A DNA stretch of 64,000 nucleotides from Polymorphobacter megasporae (GTDB taxonomy: Bacteria > Pseudomonadota > Alphaproteobacteria > Sphingomonadales > Sphingomonadaceae), in NCBI RefSeq assembly GCF_018982885.2, contig NZ_CP081848.1, positions 1,550,001 to 1,614,000 of the forward strand, read 5' to 3'. Shown one piece after another: positions 9,600 to 17,849 of this stretch. The notes beneath the pieces are model-generated. The model made no database searches. It had not been told where the DNA came from and saw nothing but the letters and a program-made list of their open reading frames with translations. Within the stretch, counting starts at the first letter, position 1; each line of letters begins with the position of its first letter. The position numbers and the translations under genes are program-made.

Positions 9600-10073
9600 A
9601 TGCCGACGACACGGCTGCTCGCGCTCGGCGGCAGCGCGGTTCTCGATGCGGCCGACATCGCGATGGTGGCGTATGCGGCGCTCGTCGGGGATGCCGCGTG
9701 GCCCGCCGGGCTGTCGATCACGGTCGCCGCCGATCCGATACGCCTGCCGTTCGTCGAGGGGGTTTTCGACGCCGCGCTGGCGATGGCCCCGCTCGATCCG
9801 CCGGGCTTGCGTGAACTGTGGCGGGTACTCGGACCGGCGGGGGTGCTCGTCGCGGTTGTCCCGCGCCGCGCGCTGATCCCGCGCGAAACCGGCTTCGCCG
9901 GGGCGCATCATTCGCGTAGCAGCCTGACCAAGCTGCTCGACGCGGCGATGTTCGAGCCGGGCGAGTGGACCAAGGTCGCCGGGGTTCACGTCGTCCGCGC
10001 GACCAAGCGCGACGGGTTGGCCGCGATCGGCGGCGGCGGGACCGCTGCCCTCGCGCGCCTATCCCCGGCTTAG
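9600..10073 (+). CDS. Truncated or non-AUG-started methyltransferase-like protein
   Basis: 157 residues from the first ATG. P-D-P-I-R-L-P-F-V-E-G-V-F-D-A-A-L and L-R-E-L-W-R-V-L-G-P-A-G-V-L-V-A-V-V-P-R-R, followed by H-S-R-S-S-L-T-K-L-L-D-A-A-M-F, match the C-terminal half of a SAM-dependent methyltransferase family I associate with gloB neighbourhoods in other alphaproteobacteria. The sequence upstream of the ATG stays in frame (T-I-D-P-D-I-R-A-A-V-R-A-V-L-P-L) and looks like the family's true N-terminus, but has no ATG, GTG or TTG. GGGGA lies at 9536-9540, so initiation at a rare codon is possible. It overlaps convergent metW by 15 bases. Confidence 0.6.
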   Translation: MPTTRLLALGGSAVLDAADIAMVAYAALVGDAAWPAGLSITVAADPIRLPFVEGVFDAALAMAPLDPPGLRELWRVLGPAGVLVAVVPRRALIPRETGFAGAHHSRSSLTKLLDAAMFEPGEWTKVAGVHVVRATKRDGLAAIGGGGTAALARLSPA

Positions 10074-10646
10074 GACGAACACCGCCTGCTCGGCGCGCAG
10101 GTTCTCGGCCCATGTCAGCCGTCGTCCGCGACTGAGGAAGGTCGCCCCCTCGACGGTGACGTCGAGCTTGGCCGCGAGCGCGCGGAAGTCGTCGATCGAG
10201 CACAGATGAATATTCGGCGTCGCGTACCACGGCACCGGCAGCGCCGCCGTCATCGGCATCCGCCCGCCGACGAGCAGGCTCAGCCGCACCCGCCAATGGC
10301 CGAAATTGGGGAAGGAGATCACCGCTGTCCGCGCGATCCGCAGCAGCTCGGCAAGCACCGTCTCGGGCGAACGCATCGCCTGGAGCGTGTCCGACAGGAT
10401 GGCGACATCGAAGGCGTGCGACGGGTAGTCGGCGAGGTCGGCGTCGGCGTCGCCCTGGACGACCGACAGCCCGCGCTCGACCGCAGCGGCGACGTTCGCC
10501 CCCGACAATTCGATTCCACGCCCGTCGACCCCCTTGTCGCGCTGCAACGCCGCGAGCAACGCGCCGTCACCGCAGCCGACGTCGAGCACGCGCGCTCCGG
10601 CAGGGACGGCGTCGGCGATTGCAGCGAGGTCGGCGCGGAGTGTCAC
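10059..10646 (-). CDS. metW: Methionine biosynthesis protein MetW
   Basis: A 195-residue methyltransferase-fold protein. Motif I is V-L-D-V-G-C-G-D-G-A-L-L. The MetW-specific stretches Y-P-S-H-A-F-D-V-A-I-L-S-D-T-L-Q-A-M and I-S-F-P-N-F-G-H-W-R-V-R are present, as is P-W-Y-A-T-P-N-I-H-L-C-S-I-D-D-F. MetW partners with MetX in homoserine acylation in many proteobacteria. The start is GTG 10646, overlapping the stop of the GNAT gene by 4 bases (GTGA). It is therefore the third gene of the metX operon. Confidence 0.92.
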   Translation of the reverse strand: MTLRADLAAIADAVPAGARVLDVGCGDGALLAALQRDKGVDGRGIELSGANVAAAVERGLSVVQGDADADLADYPSHAFDVAILSDTLQAMRSPETVLAELLRIARTAVISFPNFGHWRVRLSLLVGGRMPMTAALPVPWYATPNIHLCSIDDFRALAAKLDVTVEGATFLSRGRRLTWAENLRAEQAVFVLSRG

Positions 10647-11074
10647 GACTGGCTTGCCAGCAGCATCGCGTATTCGGGCGACATCCGCTCCATGAAGCGG
10701 TCAGGCCGCGCGAGCGGTGCGAAGCCGACCTCGGCGTAAACCCCGTGCGCGTCTTTGGTAACAAGGCCGAAGCGTCGGATCCCGGCGAAGTCGGGATGTT
10801 CGACGAACCAGCGCGTCAAGCTCCGCCCCAATCCCTGCCCGCGAACGCTGTCGTCGACCCAGACGTCGGCGATCCACGCGAAGGTCGCATAGTCGGTGAT
10901 GACGCGGGCGAAGCCGACCTGCCCCCCTTCGGCATAGGCGCCAAGGCAATGCGATCCGGCGATGGCGCGCTCGACGAGACCGCGCGCGATCCCCGGCGAC
11001 CAATAGCTCGACGCGAGCCAGCCGTGGATGCGCCCGATGTCGAGCCGTGCCTTGTCGTCGGACAGCTCGATCAT
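10643..11074 (-). CDS. GNAT family N-acetyltransferase
   Basis: A 143-residue protein with a complete GNAT fold: an N-terminal [10 protein letters not shown] block, [11 protein letters not shown] (strand beta 2-3), [21 protein letters not shown] (beta 4 and the acetyl-CoA P-loop), and [11 protein letters not shown] near the end. It is placed between metX and metW with 4-base overlaps on both sides (ATGA and GTGA), so it must be co-translated with the methionine genes. Its substrate is unknown; a link to homoserine or methionine metabolism is inference from position only. Confidence 0.85.
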   Translation of the reverse strand: MIELSDDKARLDIGRIHGWLASSYWSPGIARGLVERAIAGSHCLGAYAEGGQVGFARVITDYATFAWIADVWVDDSVRGQGLGRSLTRWFVEHPDFAGIRRFGLVTKDAHGVYAEVGFAPLARPDRFMERMSPEYAMLLASQS

Positions 11075-12189
11075 TCGCCGGCCCGCAGGAAGCCGTCGAC
11101 GACGCGGTTCATGGCCGGGGTGTCGAGGAGGAAGGCGTCGTGGCCGTGGGGCGAGTCGAGCTCGACGAAGCTGACGCGGGCGTTGGCGGCGTTAAGCGCG
11201 CGGACGATCCGCCGGGCCTCGGCGGTCGGGTAGAGCCAGTCGCTGGTGAACGAGATGACCGCGAAGCGCGTCTTCGTCCCCGCGAACGCCGCTGCCAGCC
11301 GCCCGTCGTGCGGCGCGGCGAGGTCGAAATAATCGGTCGCGCGGGTGATGTAGAGATACGAGTTGGCGTCGAACCGCTCGACGAAACTCAGGCCCTGGTG
11401 GCGCAGGTACGATTCGACCTGGAAATCGGCGTCGAAGCCGAACGACACCTCCGACCGGTCCTGCAGCGCACGCCCGAACTTCGCGGTCAGCCCCTCCTCC
11501 GACAGATACGTGATGTGCGCCGCCATCCGCGCGACTGCGAGCCCGGCCGCGGGGGGCGGCCCGGCGTGGTAGGCACCGCCGCGCCAGTTGGGGTCGGCCA
11601 TGATCGCCTGCCGTCCGACCTCGTGATACGCGATGTTCTGCGCCGAATGCCGCGCCGCGGTGGCGATCGCGACCACCGCACGGACGCGGTCGGGGTAGGC
11701 GACCGCCCAGTCGAGCGCCTGCATCCCGCCCATCGATCCCCCGACGACCGCAGCGAGCGTGACGACGCCGAGATGGTCGAGCAGCGCCGCCTGCGCGCGG
11801 ACCATGTCGCGGATCGTGATGACGGGGAACGTCATGCCGAAGGGCGCACCGGTCGCAGGATCGATGCTCGCCGGGCCGCTCGATCCCGAGCAGCCGCCCA
11901 GCACGTTGGTCGCCACGATGAAATGGCGCGCCGGGTCGATCGGCCGCCCCGGGCCGACCATCCGCTCCCACCAGCCCGGCCGCCCGGTCTTCGGATCGAC
12001 CCCGGCGACGTGCTGGTTGCCGGTCAGCGCATGGCAGATCAGGATCGCATTCCCGCCGTCGGCATCGAGCGCCCCGTAGGTTTCGTAGCCGACCTCGACG
12101 CCGTCGAGGGTAGCGCCCGATTCGAGCTGGAACGTCCCGGGGAGCCGGATGCGACGGTCGAGGCCGAAACGCTGGTCGGTGGCGAGCAT
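11071..12189 (-). CDS. metX: Homoserine O-acetyltransferase MetX
   Basis: A 372-residue alpha/beta-hydrolase that acylates homoserine for methionine synthesis. The nucleophile elbow [11 protein letters not shown] places Ser152; the Asp is in T-S-D-W-L-Y-P-T and the His in [18 protein letters not shown] and [12 protein letters not shown] are characteristic of the family. The start is set at ATG 12189 ([10 protein letters not shown]); the open frame continues upstream only into untypical sequence. It is followed in overlap by the GNAT gene and metW. I did not find a SAM-II riboswitch in the 67 bases upstream. Confidence 0.93.
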   Translation of the reverse strand: MLATDQRFGLDRRIRLPGTFQLESGATLDGVEVGYETYGALDADGGNAILICHALTGNQHVAGVDPKTGRPGWWERMVGPGRPIDPARHFIVATNVLGGCSGSSGPASIDPATGAPFGMTFPVITIRDMVRAQAALLDHLGVVTLAAVVGGSMGGMQALDWAVAYPDRVRAVVAIATAARHSAQNIAYHEVGRQAIMADPNWRGGAYHAGPPPAAGLAVARMAAHITYLSEEGLTAKFGRALQDRSEVSFGFDADFQVESYLRHQGLSFVERFDANSYLYITRATDYFDLAAPHDGRLAAAFAGTKTRFAVISFTSDWLYPTAEARRIVRALNAANARVSFVELDSPHGHDAFLLDTPAMNRVVDGFLRAGE

Positions 12190-12256
12190 CGCGGGTGGGT
12201 AGGGGGTGCGGTCGCGCGATGCAATGCGGAGGGGGACCGGGCCCCGGGTCGGGCGA

Positions 12257-14419
12257 TCAGTCCTGATAGTCGATCTTCGCCGCTTTCTTTGGGCCGCCGC
12301 CGAATGCCCAAGACAAAGCGATCGTCGCCGCGCGGACCGAATAGCGCCCGGTGATCGCCTCATGGAGCAGGGGGGTGTCGTATACCTGCGGGTCCTTCGC
12401 CGAATCGAAGACGTCCGACAGCGTCGCCACGACCGACAGCCCAGGCTTCAACTGATGCCTGAAACCAAGGTCGACGCGCGTGTTCGGCAAGCGGTAGCCC
12501 TGCGGCAGGAGCCGCTTGCCCTTGAAGGTGACGTTGAGCTGGATCATGTCCTTTGGCGTGGCCTGATAGTCGAGGTTGGCCTTGGCGGTGACACTGGTGA
12601 TCTGCCGGGTACCGGCGATGCCGAGATTGGCGGCGTCGATCGTGTCGTGGAACAGCGTGCCGCTGACCCCGTACGACAGTAACTTGCCGAGCTTGCCGTT
12701 CGCCGAGAAATCGACCCCTGCCTTGGTCGACGTGCCAAGGTTCGCCTGCGTCGTCTGCAGCTGCGTCGGGGTGATGAAGCGGACGACCTGGGTAAACAGG
12801 TTGGTCGTCCGCCGGTAATAGGGAGTGAGCTCGATCGATACACCGTGCGGGGCAAAGGCGAAGGTCCCCTCGACCGCGTCGGTCTCCTGCGGCTTGAGCG
12901 CGGGATTGCCGACGTGCTGGTCGAGCGGATTGTTGAATAAAGGGTACGGGTCGAGTTCGCCGGGGTCGGGCCGGACGATCCGGTGGCTGTAGCTAAGCCG
13001 CAGCGTCTTCACGTCCGACAGCGCATAGTCGAGGTGGATCGTCGGATAGGCAGTGACGTAATTGGTCCGGTCGACCTCGGCGTTGGTTACCTGGGTGCCG
13101 ACCGCCGACGTCGCTTCGACCCTGACGCCGACGAGCGCGGTCAGCTTCTCGGCGAAGACGCGTTCGTAGGTCCCGTATAACGAATGAATGTCGCGCGCGT
13201 AGACGAAGCGGCTCGTCTGGGTCGGGTCGGGCATCACCGCCCCAGTCGCCACGTCGACGAGGTCGCCGTGGGTGTCGAAGGCGTCGTCCTCGCGCTCGAA
13301 GTCGTAGCCGAGCACCAGCTTCGCCCCCGCCGCCATCGGCCGGTCGTATTCGACGGTGACCTCGCGCTCGCGCTGGTTCGACCGCGGCCGGCGCTGGTCG
13401 CTCGTCGTCGGCAGCAGCGGCAGGCGGTAGATGTTGGTGAAGCGGCTCGATTGATTCTCGGCCTCGCCGCTGTAGCGCAGGTCGATGCTCAGGCTATGGC
13501 CCTTGCCGGCGAAGCTGTGTTTGTACGTCGCCGACGCGTCGGTCGCGACATCGTGTTCGGTGCCGATGCTGTCGCGGTCGAAGTCGCTGGCCAGCGCGCC
13601 GCCCGGGTCGAACAACCGGTCGTGTTCGTCGCGGCGCAGCGTGCCCGCGCGGTCGTTGTAGGTGAAATTGCCGCTCAGCTGGTCGGCCGGCGACACGGCA
13701 TAACCCACCCCGATCGTCGCGATCTTCGCGGTCCGGTGGCCGCGGTACCGCCGTTCCTGGCTGCTCCCCGTCCCCGCGCCGGTCACCGGGTCGATGTCGG
13801 TCCGCTGGTCGGTCAGCAGGTAATCGGGGACCGTGCGCTTCACCGTCAGCGCGCCGTTGAGATCGAGCTTGTCCCGGTGGTATGCCGCCGTCGCGCCGAG
13901 GCCGAAGCGGGCGTCGCTGCCGATGTTCGCGGTCGCGGTTCCCGATTTGCCCGGCTTGCGGTTCTTCTTCGTGATGATGTTGATGATCCCGCCCGACCCG
14001 TCGGCCTTGTACCGCGCCGATGGGTTGGTGATGACCTCGATGCTCTCGATCCCGCTCGCCGGCAGCGATTGCAGCGCGTCGGCGCGGGTCGACGGCGACA
14101 TCTGCGCCGACGGTTTGCCGTCGATCAGGACCTGGACATTGGTGTCGCCGCGCAGGCTGACGTTGCCGGCCGCATCGACATCGACCGACGGCACGTTGCG
14201 CAGCACATCCGCGATCGATCCCGCTGCCGCGCCGAGGTCGCGCTGGACCGCGTACGCCTTGCGGTCGATCGTCGACGTCGCCGCGTCGCGGTCGGCGGAG
14301 ACGACGATGTCCGCGGATGTCGTGGCTTGGGGCACCGCGCTCGAAGGCGCGGTGGCGGTGATCTGGGCGCCGGCGGGGACTGCGAAGGCAACGACCGCCG
14401 CGGAAAAAAGTAAGCGCAT
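12257..14419 (-). CDS. TonB-dependent receptor (OMP_b-brl_3 type)
   Basis: A 720-residue outer-membrane receptor with a signal peptide ([19 protein letters not shown]). The plug domain spans about 45-150: [29 protein letters not shown], and the end motif [18 protein letters not shown]. The beta-barrel follows, with [22 protein letters not shown] and F-R-H-Q-L-K-P-G-L. It is the outer-membrane beta-barrel-3 subfamily rather than a classic siderophore receptor, so the substrate cannot be read. It is divergent from bciA and co-directional with metX, 67 bases downstream. Confidence 0.88.
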   Translation of the reverse strand: MRLLFSAAVVAFAVPAGAQITATAPSSAVPQATTSADIVVSADRDAATSTIDRKAYAVQRDLGAAAGSIADVLRNVPSVDVDAAGNVSLRGDTNVQVLIDGKPSAQMSPSTRADALQSLPASGIESIEVITNPSARYKADGSGGIINIITKKNRKPGKSGTATANIGSDARFGLGATAAYHRDKLDLNGALTVKRTVPDYLLTDQRTDIDPVTGAGTGSSQERRYRGHRTAKIATIGVGYAVSPADQLSGNFTYNDRAGTLRRDEHDRLFDPGGALASDFDRDSIGTEHDVATDASATYKHSFAGKGHSLSIDLRYSGEAENQSSRFTNIYRLPLLPTTSDQRRPRSNQREREVTVEYDRPMAAGAKLVLGYDFEREDDAFDTHGDLVDVATGAVMPDPTQTSRFVYARDIHSLYGTYERVFAEKLTALVGVRVEATSAVGTQVTNAEVDRTNYVTAYPTIHLDYALSDVKTLRLSYSHRIVRPDPGELDPYPLFNNPLDQHVGNPALKPQETDAVEGTFAFAPHGVSIELTPYYRRTTNLFTQVVRFITPTQLQTTQANLGTSTKAGVDFSANGKLGKLLSYGVSGTLFHDTIDAANLGIAGTRQITSVTAKANLDYQATPKDMIQLNVTFKGKRLLPQGYRLPNTRVDLGFRHQLKPGLSVVATLSDVFDSAKDPQVYDTPLLHEAITGRYSVRAATIALSWAFGGGPKKAAKIDYQD

Positions 14420-14499
14420 CGGGCACTTTGCAACAGTTTCAAGACTCGACCATGCGAGGATACGATTGCATTGGGAAGCGGCATGACCCTCGCCCGAGA

Positions 14500-15483
14500 A
14501 TGGTTAATTTGAACGTGGCTAATTCGCCACACCGCGTTCTCGTGCTCGGCGCGACGGGAACGATCGGGCGTGCGACGGTCCGAGCGCTGGTTGCGCGCGG
14601 GTGCGAAGTGGTGGCCCTCGTCCGTCGTCGCGACACCACGTCGCAGCCCGATGGTGTAGTCCTTCGGATCGGCAGCGTGACCGAGCCGGGGTCGGTTGCG
14701 CGTGACGGCATCTGCGGCGAGCGATTCGACGCCATCGTGTCGTGTCTCGCGTCGCGAACCGGGGTGCCGCATGATGCTTGGGCGGTCGACCATCGCGCCA
14801 ATCTCGATGCGCTCGCTGCGGCGCAGGCGGCGGGGATCGCGCATTTCGTCCTGCTATCGGCGATCTGCGTGCAGAAGCCGCTCCTCGCCTTCCAGCACGC
14901 CAAGCTCGCGTTCGAGACGGCGTTGATCCGCTCGGGGTTGCGCTGGTCGATCGTCCGGCCGACCGCATTCTTCAAGTCGCTGTCGGGGCAGGTCGAGCGG
15001 GTGCGTGCGGGCAAGCCGTACCTGATGTTCGGCGACGGCACTCTGACCGCGTGCAAGCCGATCGGCGACGACGATCTTGGCCAGTTCATTGCCGGGTGCC
15101 TCGACGATCCCGCCCGGTGGGACCGTATCCTGCCGATCGGCGGGCCGAGGGAGGCGATCACCCCCAGAGCGCAAGGCGAGGCGCTGTTCGCCTTGCTCGG
15201 GCGGCCGCCGCGCTACAGCCGGGTGCCGGTGGCGCTGCTCGACACGATCATCGCGGTCCTCGGCGTGGCCGGCCGCGTCGTCCCCGCGCTCGCCGCCAAG
15301 GCCGAGCTCGCGCGGATCGGGCGTTACTATGCGACCGAATCGATGCTCGTTCTCGATCCCCTGACCGGGCGCTACGACGCCGCCGCGACGCCGTCGACCG
15401 GCACCGCGACGCTGTTCGATCACTACGCCCGGCTGATCTCGGGCGAGGTCGTCGACGATCGCGGCGACCACGCGGTGTTCTGA
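14500..15483 (+). CDS. bciA: Divinyl (bacterio)chlorophyllide a 8-vinyl reductase BciA
   Basis: A 327-residue NAD(P)H-dependent short-chain reductase-like enzyme that reduces the C8 vinyl group of divinyl chlorophyllide a in bacteriochlorophyll synthesis. The dinucleotide motif is V-L-V-L-G-A-T-G-T-I-G. BciA-specific stretches follow: H-F-V-L-L-S-A-I-C-V-Q-K-P, R-P-T-A-F-F-K-S-L-S-G-Q, G-D-G-T-L-T-A-C-K-P-I, I-G-R-Y-Y-A-T-E-S-M-L and the C-terminal G-D-H-A-V-F. The length is typical. No other photosynthesis gene is in the window, so it lies outside any pigment cluster. The start at 14500 gives the expected N-terminus; ATG 14452 is possible. Confidence 0.9.
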   Translation: MVNLNVANSPHRVLVLGATGTIGRATVRALVARGCEVVALVRRRDTTSQPDGVVLRIGSVTEPGSVARDGICGERFDAIVSCLASRTGVPHDAWAVDHRANLDALAAAQAAGIAHFVLLSAICVQKPLLAFQHAKLAFETALIRSGLRWSIVRPTAFFKSLSGQVERVRAGKPYLMFGDGTLTACKPIGDDDLGQFIAGCLDDPARWDRILPIGGPREAITPRAQGEALFALLGRPPRYSRVPVALLDTIIAVLGVAGRVVPALAAKAELARIGRYYATESMLVLDPLTGRYDAAATPSTGTATLFDHYARLISGEVVDDRGDHAVF

Positions 15484-15524
15484 CCGCCTTGTGGAGCGCG
15501 GCATAACCGGCCAAAGCGCCGGGC

Positions 15525-16631
15525 ATGAATGCACCCATCGTCAAACCGTGGATCGACGCGATCCACGCCTATGTCCCCGGCAAGGCCAAGCTCGGCGGCT
15601 TCGCCGAGCCGGTCAAGCTGTCGTCGAACGAGAACCCGCTCGGGCCGTCGCCCAAGGCGATCGCGGCAATGGCGGCAACGGCGGGGCACGCGCACCGCTA
15701 TCCCGATCCGGCGTCGGTTGCGCTGCGTGAGGCGATCGCCGCGCGCTACGGCCTCGACGCGGGGCGGATCGTCTGCGGGACCGGGTCGGACGAGCTGCTC
15801 CAGCTTCTCGCCACCGCGTACTGCGGGCAGGGCGACGAGATCGTCCACGACGTCCACGGCTTCTCGCTCTACCCGATTGCCGCACGCCGGTCGGGGGCTG
15901 AGCCGGTCGCGGCGGGCGATACCGACTACACCACCGACGTCGACAAGATCCTCGCAAGCGTCACCCCGGCGACGCGGCTGGTATTCGTCGCCAATCCGAA
16001 CAACCCGACCGGCACGATGATCGGCCGCGCCGAGCTGCACCGCCTCCACGCCGGGCTACGCCCCGACATCCTCCTCGTCATCGACGGGGCGTACGCCGAA
16101 TATGTCGAGGACCCCGATTACGAGGACGGCTTCGCGATGGCGCGCGACCTGCCCAACGTCGTGACGACACGAACCTTCTCGAAGATCTACGGCCTCGCCG
16201 CCGAACGGATCGGCTGGGCGTACGGGCCGCAGGCGGTGATCGACGTGCTCAACAAGGTCCGCGCCCCGTTCAACGTCCCCGCCGCCGGGGGCGCGGGAGC
16301 CGTCGCGGCGATCGGTGACAGCGACTGGGTCGACGCCTCGCGGGTCCACAACAAGCAGTGGCGTCACTGGCTCGCAGGCGAGATCGCGGCGCTCGGCAAC
16401 GCCGGACTGCGCGCGGTCCCGTCGGCAGCGAACTTCATCCTCGTTACCTTCCCGGCCGAGGGCCCAATCACAGCCGAGGCCGCCAACGCCGCGCTGATGA
16501 TCGACGGCATCCTCGTCCGCTGGCTGCCGGGGCAGGGCCTGCCGAATGCGCTCCGCATCACAATCGGCACCGAGGCCGAGACGCGGGCGGTGGCGGCGAG
16601 CCTGCGCCGCTTCGTCGAGACGGCGGCGTGA
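15525..16631 (+). CDS. hisC: Histidinol-phosphate / aromatic aminotransferase HisC
   Basis: A 368-residue class I/II PLP aminotransferase. V-K-L-S-S-N-E-N-P-L-G-P-S-P-K is the HisC entry motif. P-N-N-P-T-G-T and D-G-A-Y-A-E-Y bind the cofactor, and the Schiff-base lysine is in T-R-T-F-S-K-I-Y-G-L-A-A-E-R-I-G. The gene directly precedes prephenate dehydrogenase. In Zymomonas mobilis the equivalent hisH-tyrC pair is an operon whose aminotransferase also serves phenylalanine and tyrosine synthesis, so a dual histidine/aromatic role is likely here. Confidence 0.92.
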   Translation: MNAPIVKPWIDAIHAYVPGKAKLGGFAEPVKLSSNENPLGPSPKAIAAMAATAGHAHRYPDPASVALREAIAARYGLDAGRIVCGTGSDELLQLLATAYCGQGDEIVHDVHGFSLYPIAARRSGAEPVAAGDTDYTTDVDKILASVTPATRLVFVANPNNPTGTMIGRAELHRLHAGLRPDILLVIDGAYAEYVEDPDYEDGFAMARDLPNVVTTRTFSKIYGLAAERIGWAYGPQAVIDVLNKVRAPFNVPAAGGAGAVAAIGDSDWVDASRVHNKQWRHWLAGEIAALGNAGLRAVPSAANFILVTFPAEGPITAEAANAALMIDGILVRWLPGQGLPNALRITIGTEAETRAVAASLRRFVETAA

Positions 16632-16650
16632 TCCCACGCTCATCTTATGT

Positions 16651-16724
16651 GTCATCCCCGCGAAAGCGGGGACCCAAAGTCACCGGCTGCAGTGACCTTG
16701 GGTCCCCGCTTTCGCGGGGATGAC
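16651..16724. repeat. 74-base palindromic repeat, copy 1 (hisC-tyrA gap)
   Basis: A near-perfect inverted repeat. The left arm GTCATCCCCGCGAAAGCGGG continues GACCCAAAGTCAC; the right arm is GTGACCTTGGGTCCCCGC then TTTCGCGGGGATGAC. As RNA it would form one long hairpin. The second copy is at 20051-20122. It fills the gap between hisC and tyrA, and its tail leads straight into tyrA's ribosome-binding region. Confidence 0.85.
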
Positions 16725-16734
16725 AGGACGTTAA

Positions 16735-17643
16735 ATGCTCCCTTTCGCCCGCGTCAGCATTATCGGCATGGGCCTCATCGGCTCGTCGCTCGCCCGCGCG
16801 GTCCGGGCACGGTTGCCGACCGTCCGGCTCAGCGTCACCGACGCGGACCCCGCCGTTCGCGCGCGGGTGATCGACCTCGACCTCGCCGACGACGTTGCCG
16901 ACTCGCCCGGGGCAGCGGTGATCGATGCCGACTTCGTCATCCTGTGCGTGCCGGTCGGAGCGATGGCGGGGGTCGCAGCCAGCATCGCCGCCGATCTCAG
17001 CCCCGGCTGCGTCGTCTCCGACGTCGGCTCGGTCAAGGGCCAGGTCCTCGCCGACCTCACCGCCGCGCTCCCCGGGGTCGCGATCGTCCCGGCGCACCCG
17101 GTCGCGGGCACGGAGAAGTCCGGCCCCGACGCGGGCTTCGCCAGCCTGTTCGCCGGGCGCTGGTGCATCCTCACACCCGCCGCCGGGACCGACCCCGTCG
17201 CGATCGAGCGGGTCCGCGATTTCTGGACGCGGCTTGGCGCGACGGTCGAGACGATGGACGCCGCGCACCACGACCTCGTCCTCGCCGTCACCAGCCACCT
17301 GCCGCACCTGATCGCTTACTCGATCGTCGGCACCGCGTCGGACATGGAGGCGGTTACCCGTTCCGAAGTCATCAAATATTCGGCGGGCGGCTTCCGCGAC
17401 TTCACCCGCATCGCCGCCTCCGATCCGGTGATGTGGCGCGACGTCTTCCTGTCGAACAAGGACGCTGTCTTGGACGTCCTCCAGCGCTTCACCGAGGATC
17501 TGACCGCGCTCCAGCGCGCGATCCGCTGGGGCGACGGCGATGCGCTCGAGGCGCTGTTCACCCGCACCCGCGACGTCCGGCGCACGATCGTCGATGCGGG
17601 TCAGGACACCGACGATGTGGACTTCGGACGCCCCCATGACTGA
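16735..17643 (+). CDS. tyrA: Prephenate (cyclohexadienyl) dehydrogenase
   Basis: A 302-residue NAD(P)-dependent enzyme of tyrosine synthesis. The Rossmann motif is V-S-I-I-G-M-G-L-I-G-S-S-L-A-R-A. D-F-V-I-L-C-V-P-V-G and V-S-D-V-G-S-V-K-G follow, then the substrate motif A-H-P-V-A-G-T-E-K-S-G-P with the catalytic His. H-H-D-L-V-L-A-V-T-S-H-L-P-H and F-R-D-F-T-R-I-A-A-S-D-P-x-M-W mark the helical C-terminal domain. There is no ACT or AroH domain, so it is the short, generally arogenate-tolerant TyrC-like form. It follows hisC across a palindromic repeat whose end supplies an AGGA before the ATG. Confidence 0.92.
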   Translation: MLPFARVSIIGMGLIGSSLARAVRARLPTVRLSVTDADPAVRARVIDLDLADDVADSPGAAVIDADFVILCVPVGAMAGVAASIAADLSPGCVVSDVGSVKGQVLADLTAALPGVAIVPAHPVAGTEKSGPDAGFASLFAGRWCILTPAAGTDPVAIERVRDFWTRLGATVETMDAAHHDLVLAVTSHLPHLIAYSIVGTASDMEAVTRSEVIKYSAGGFRDFTRIAASDPVMWRDVFLSNKDAVLDVLQRFTEDLTALQRAIRWGDGDALEALFTRTRDVRRTIVDAGQDTDDVDFGRPHD

Positions 17644-17806
17644 ACGGCACGATTAACCAAGCCCCCTCGGAAGTCCACGAAGTCCACACGAAAGCGACGT
17701 CGTTTCGGGGTAATTCGCGCCTCACCGGTACATTGTGGGCAGGCCTGTATCCATCACTGTAGGACTTGAGACTAACTGAGCGAGTCGCTACATCGTGACC
17801 TCGATA

Positions 17807-17830
17807 GGCGGTCGCTGGGACCGCCTTTTT
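17807..17830 (+). terminator. Intrinsic terminator just before argD
   Basis: A 7-base-pair perfect stem, GGCGGTC (17807-17813) with GACCGCC (17819-17825), has a 5-base loop and is followed by TTTTT (17826-17830). It lies 20 bases before argD's ATG, and 164 bases after the tyrA stop. It may end the tyrA transcript or act as an attenuator or small-RNA terminator in the argD leader. Confidence 0.7.
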
Positions 17831-17849
17831 GCGTTGAGGGCACCTGCCC

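Noticed and set aside
12190-12256. Possible SAM-II riboswitch upstream of metX
   Set aside because: I looked for the conserved pseudoknot words of SAM-II on the minus strand and did not find them; the spacer is only 67 bases of GC-rich sequence after the TonB receptor gene.
14420-14499. PpsR/CrtJ (TGT-N12-ACA) or FnrL site upstream of bciA
   Set aside because: No TGT occurs on the plus strand of this spacer, and there is no TTGAT-N4-ATCAA. Light or oxygen control of bciA cannot be supported from this sequence.
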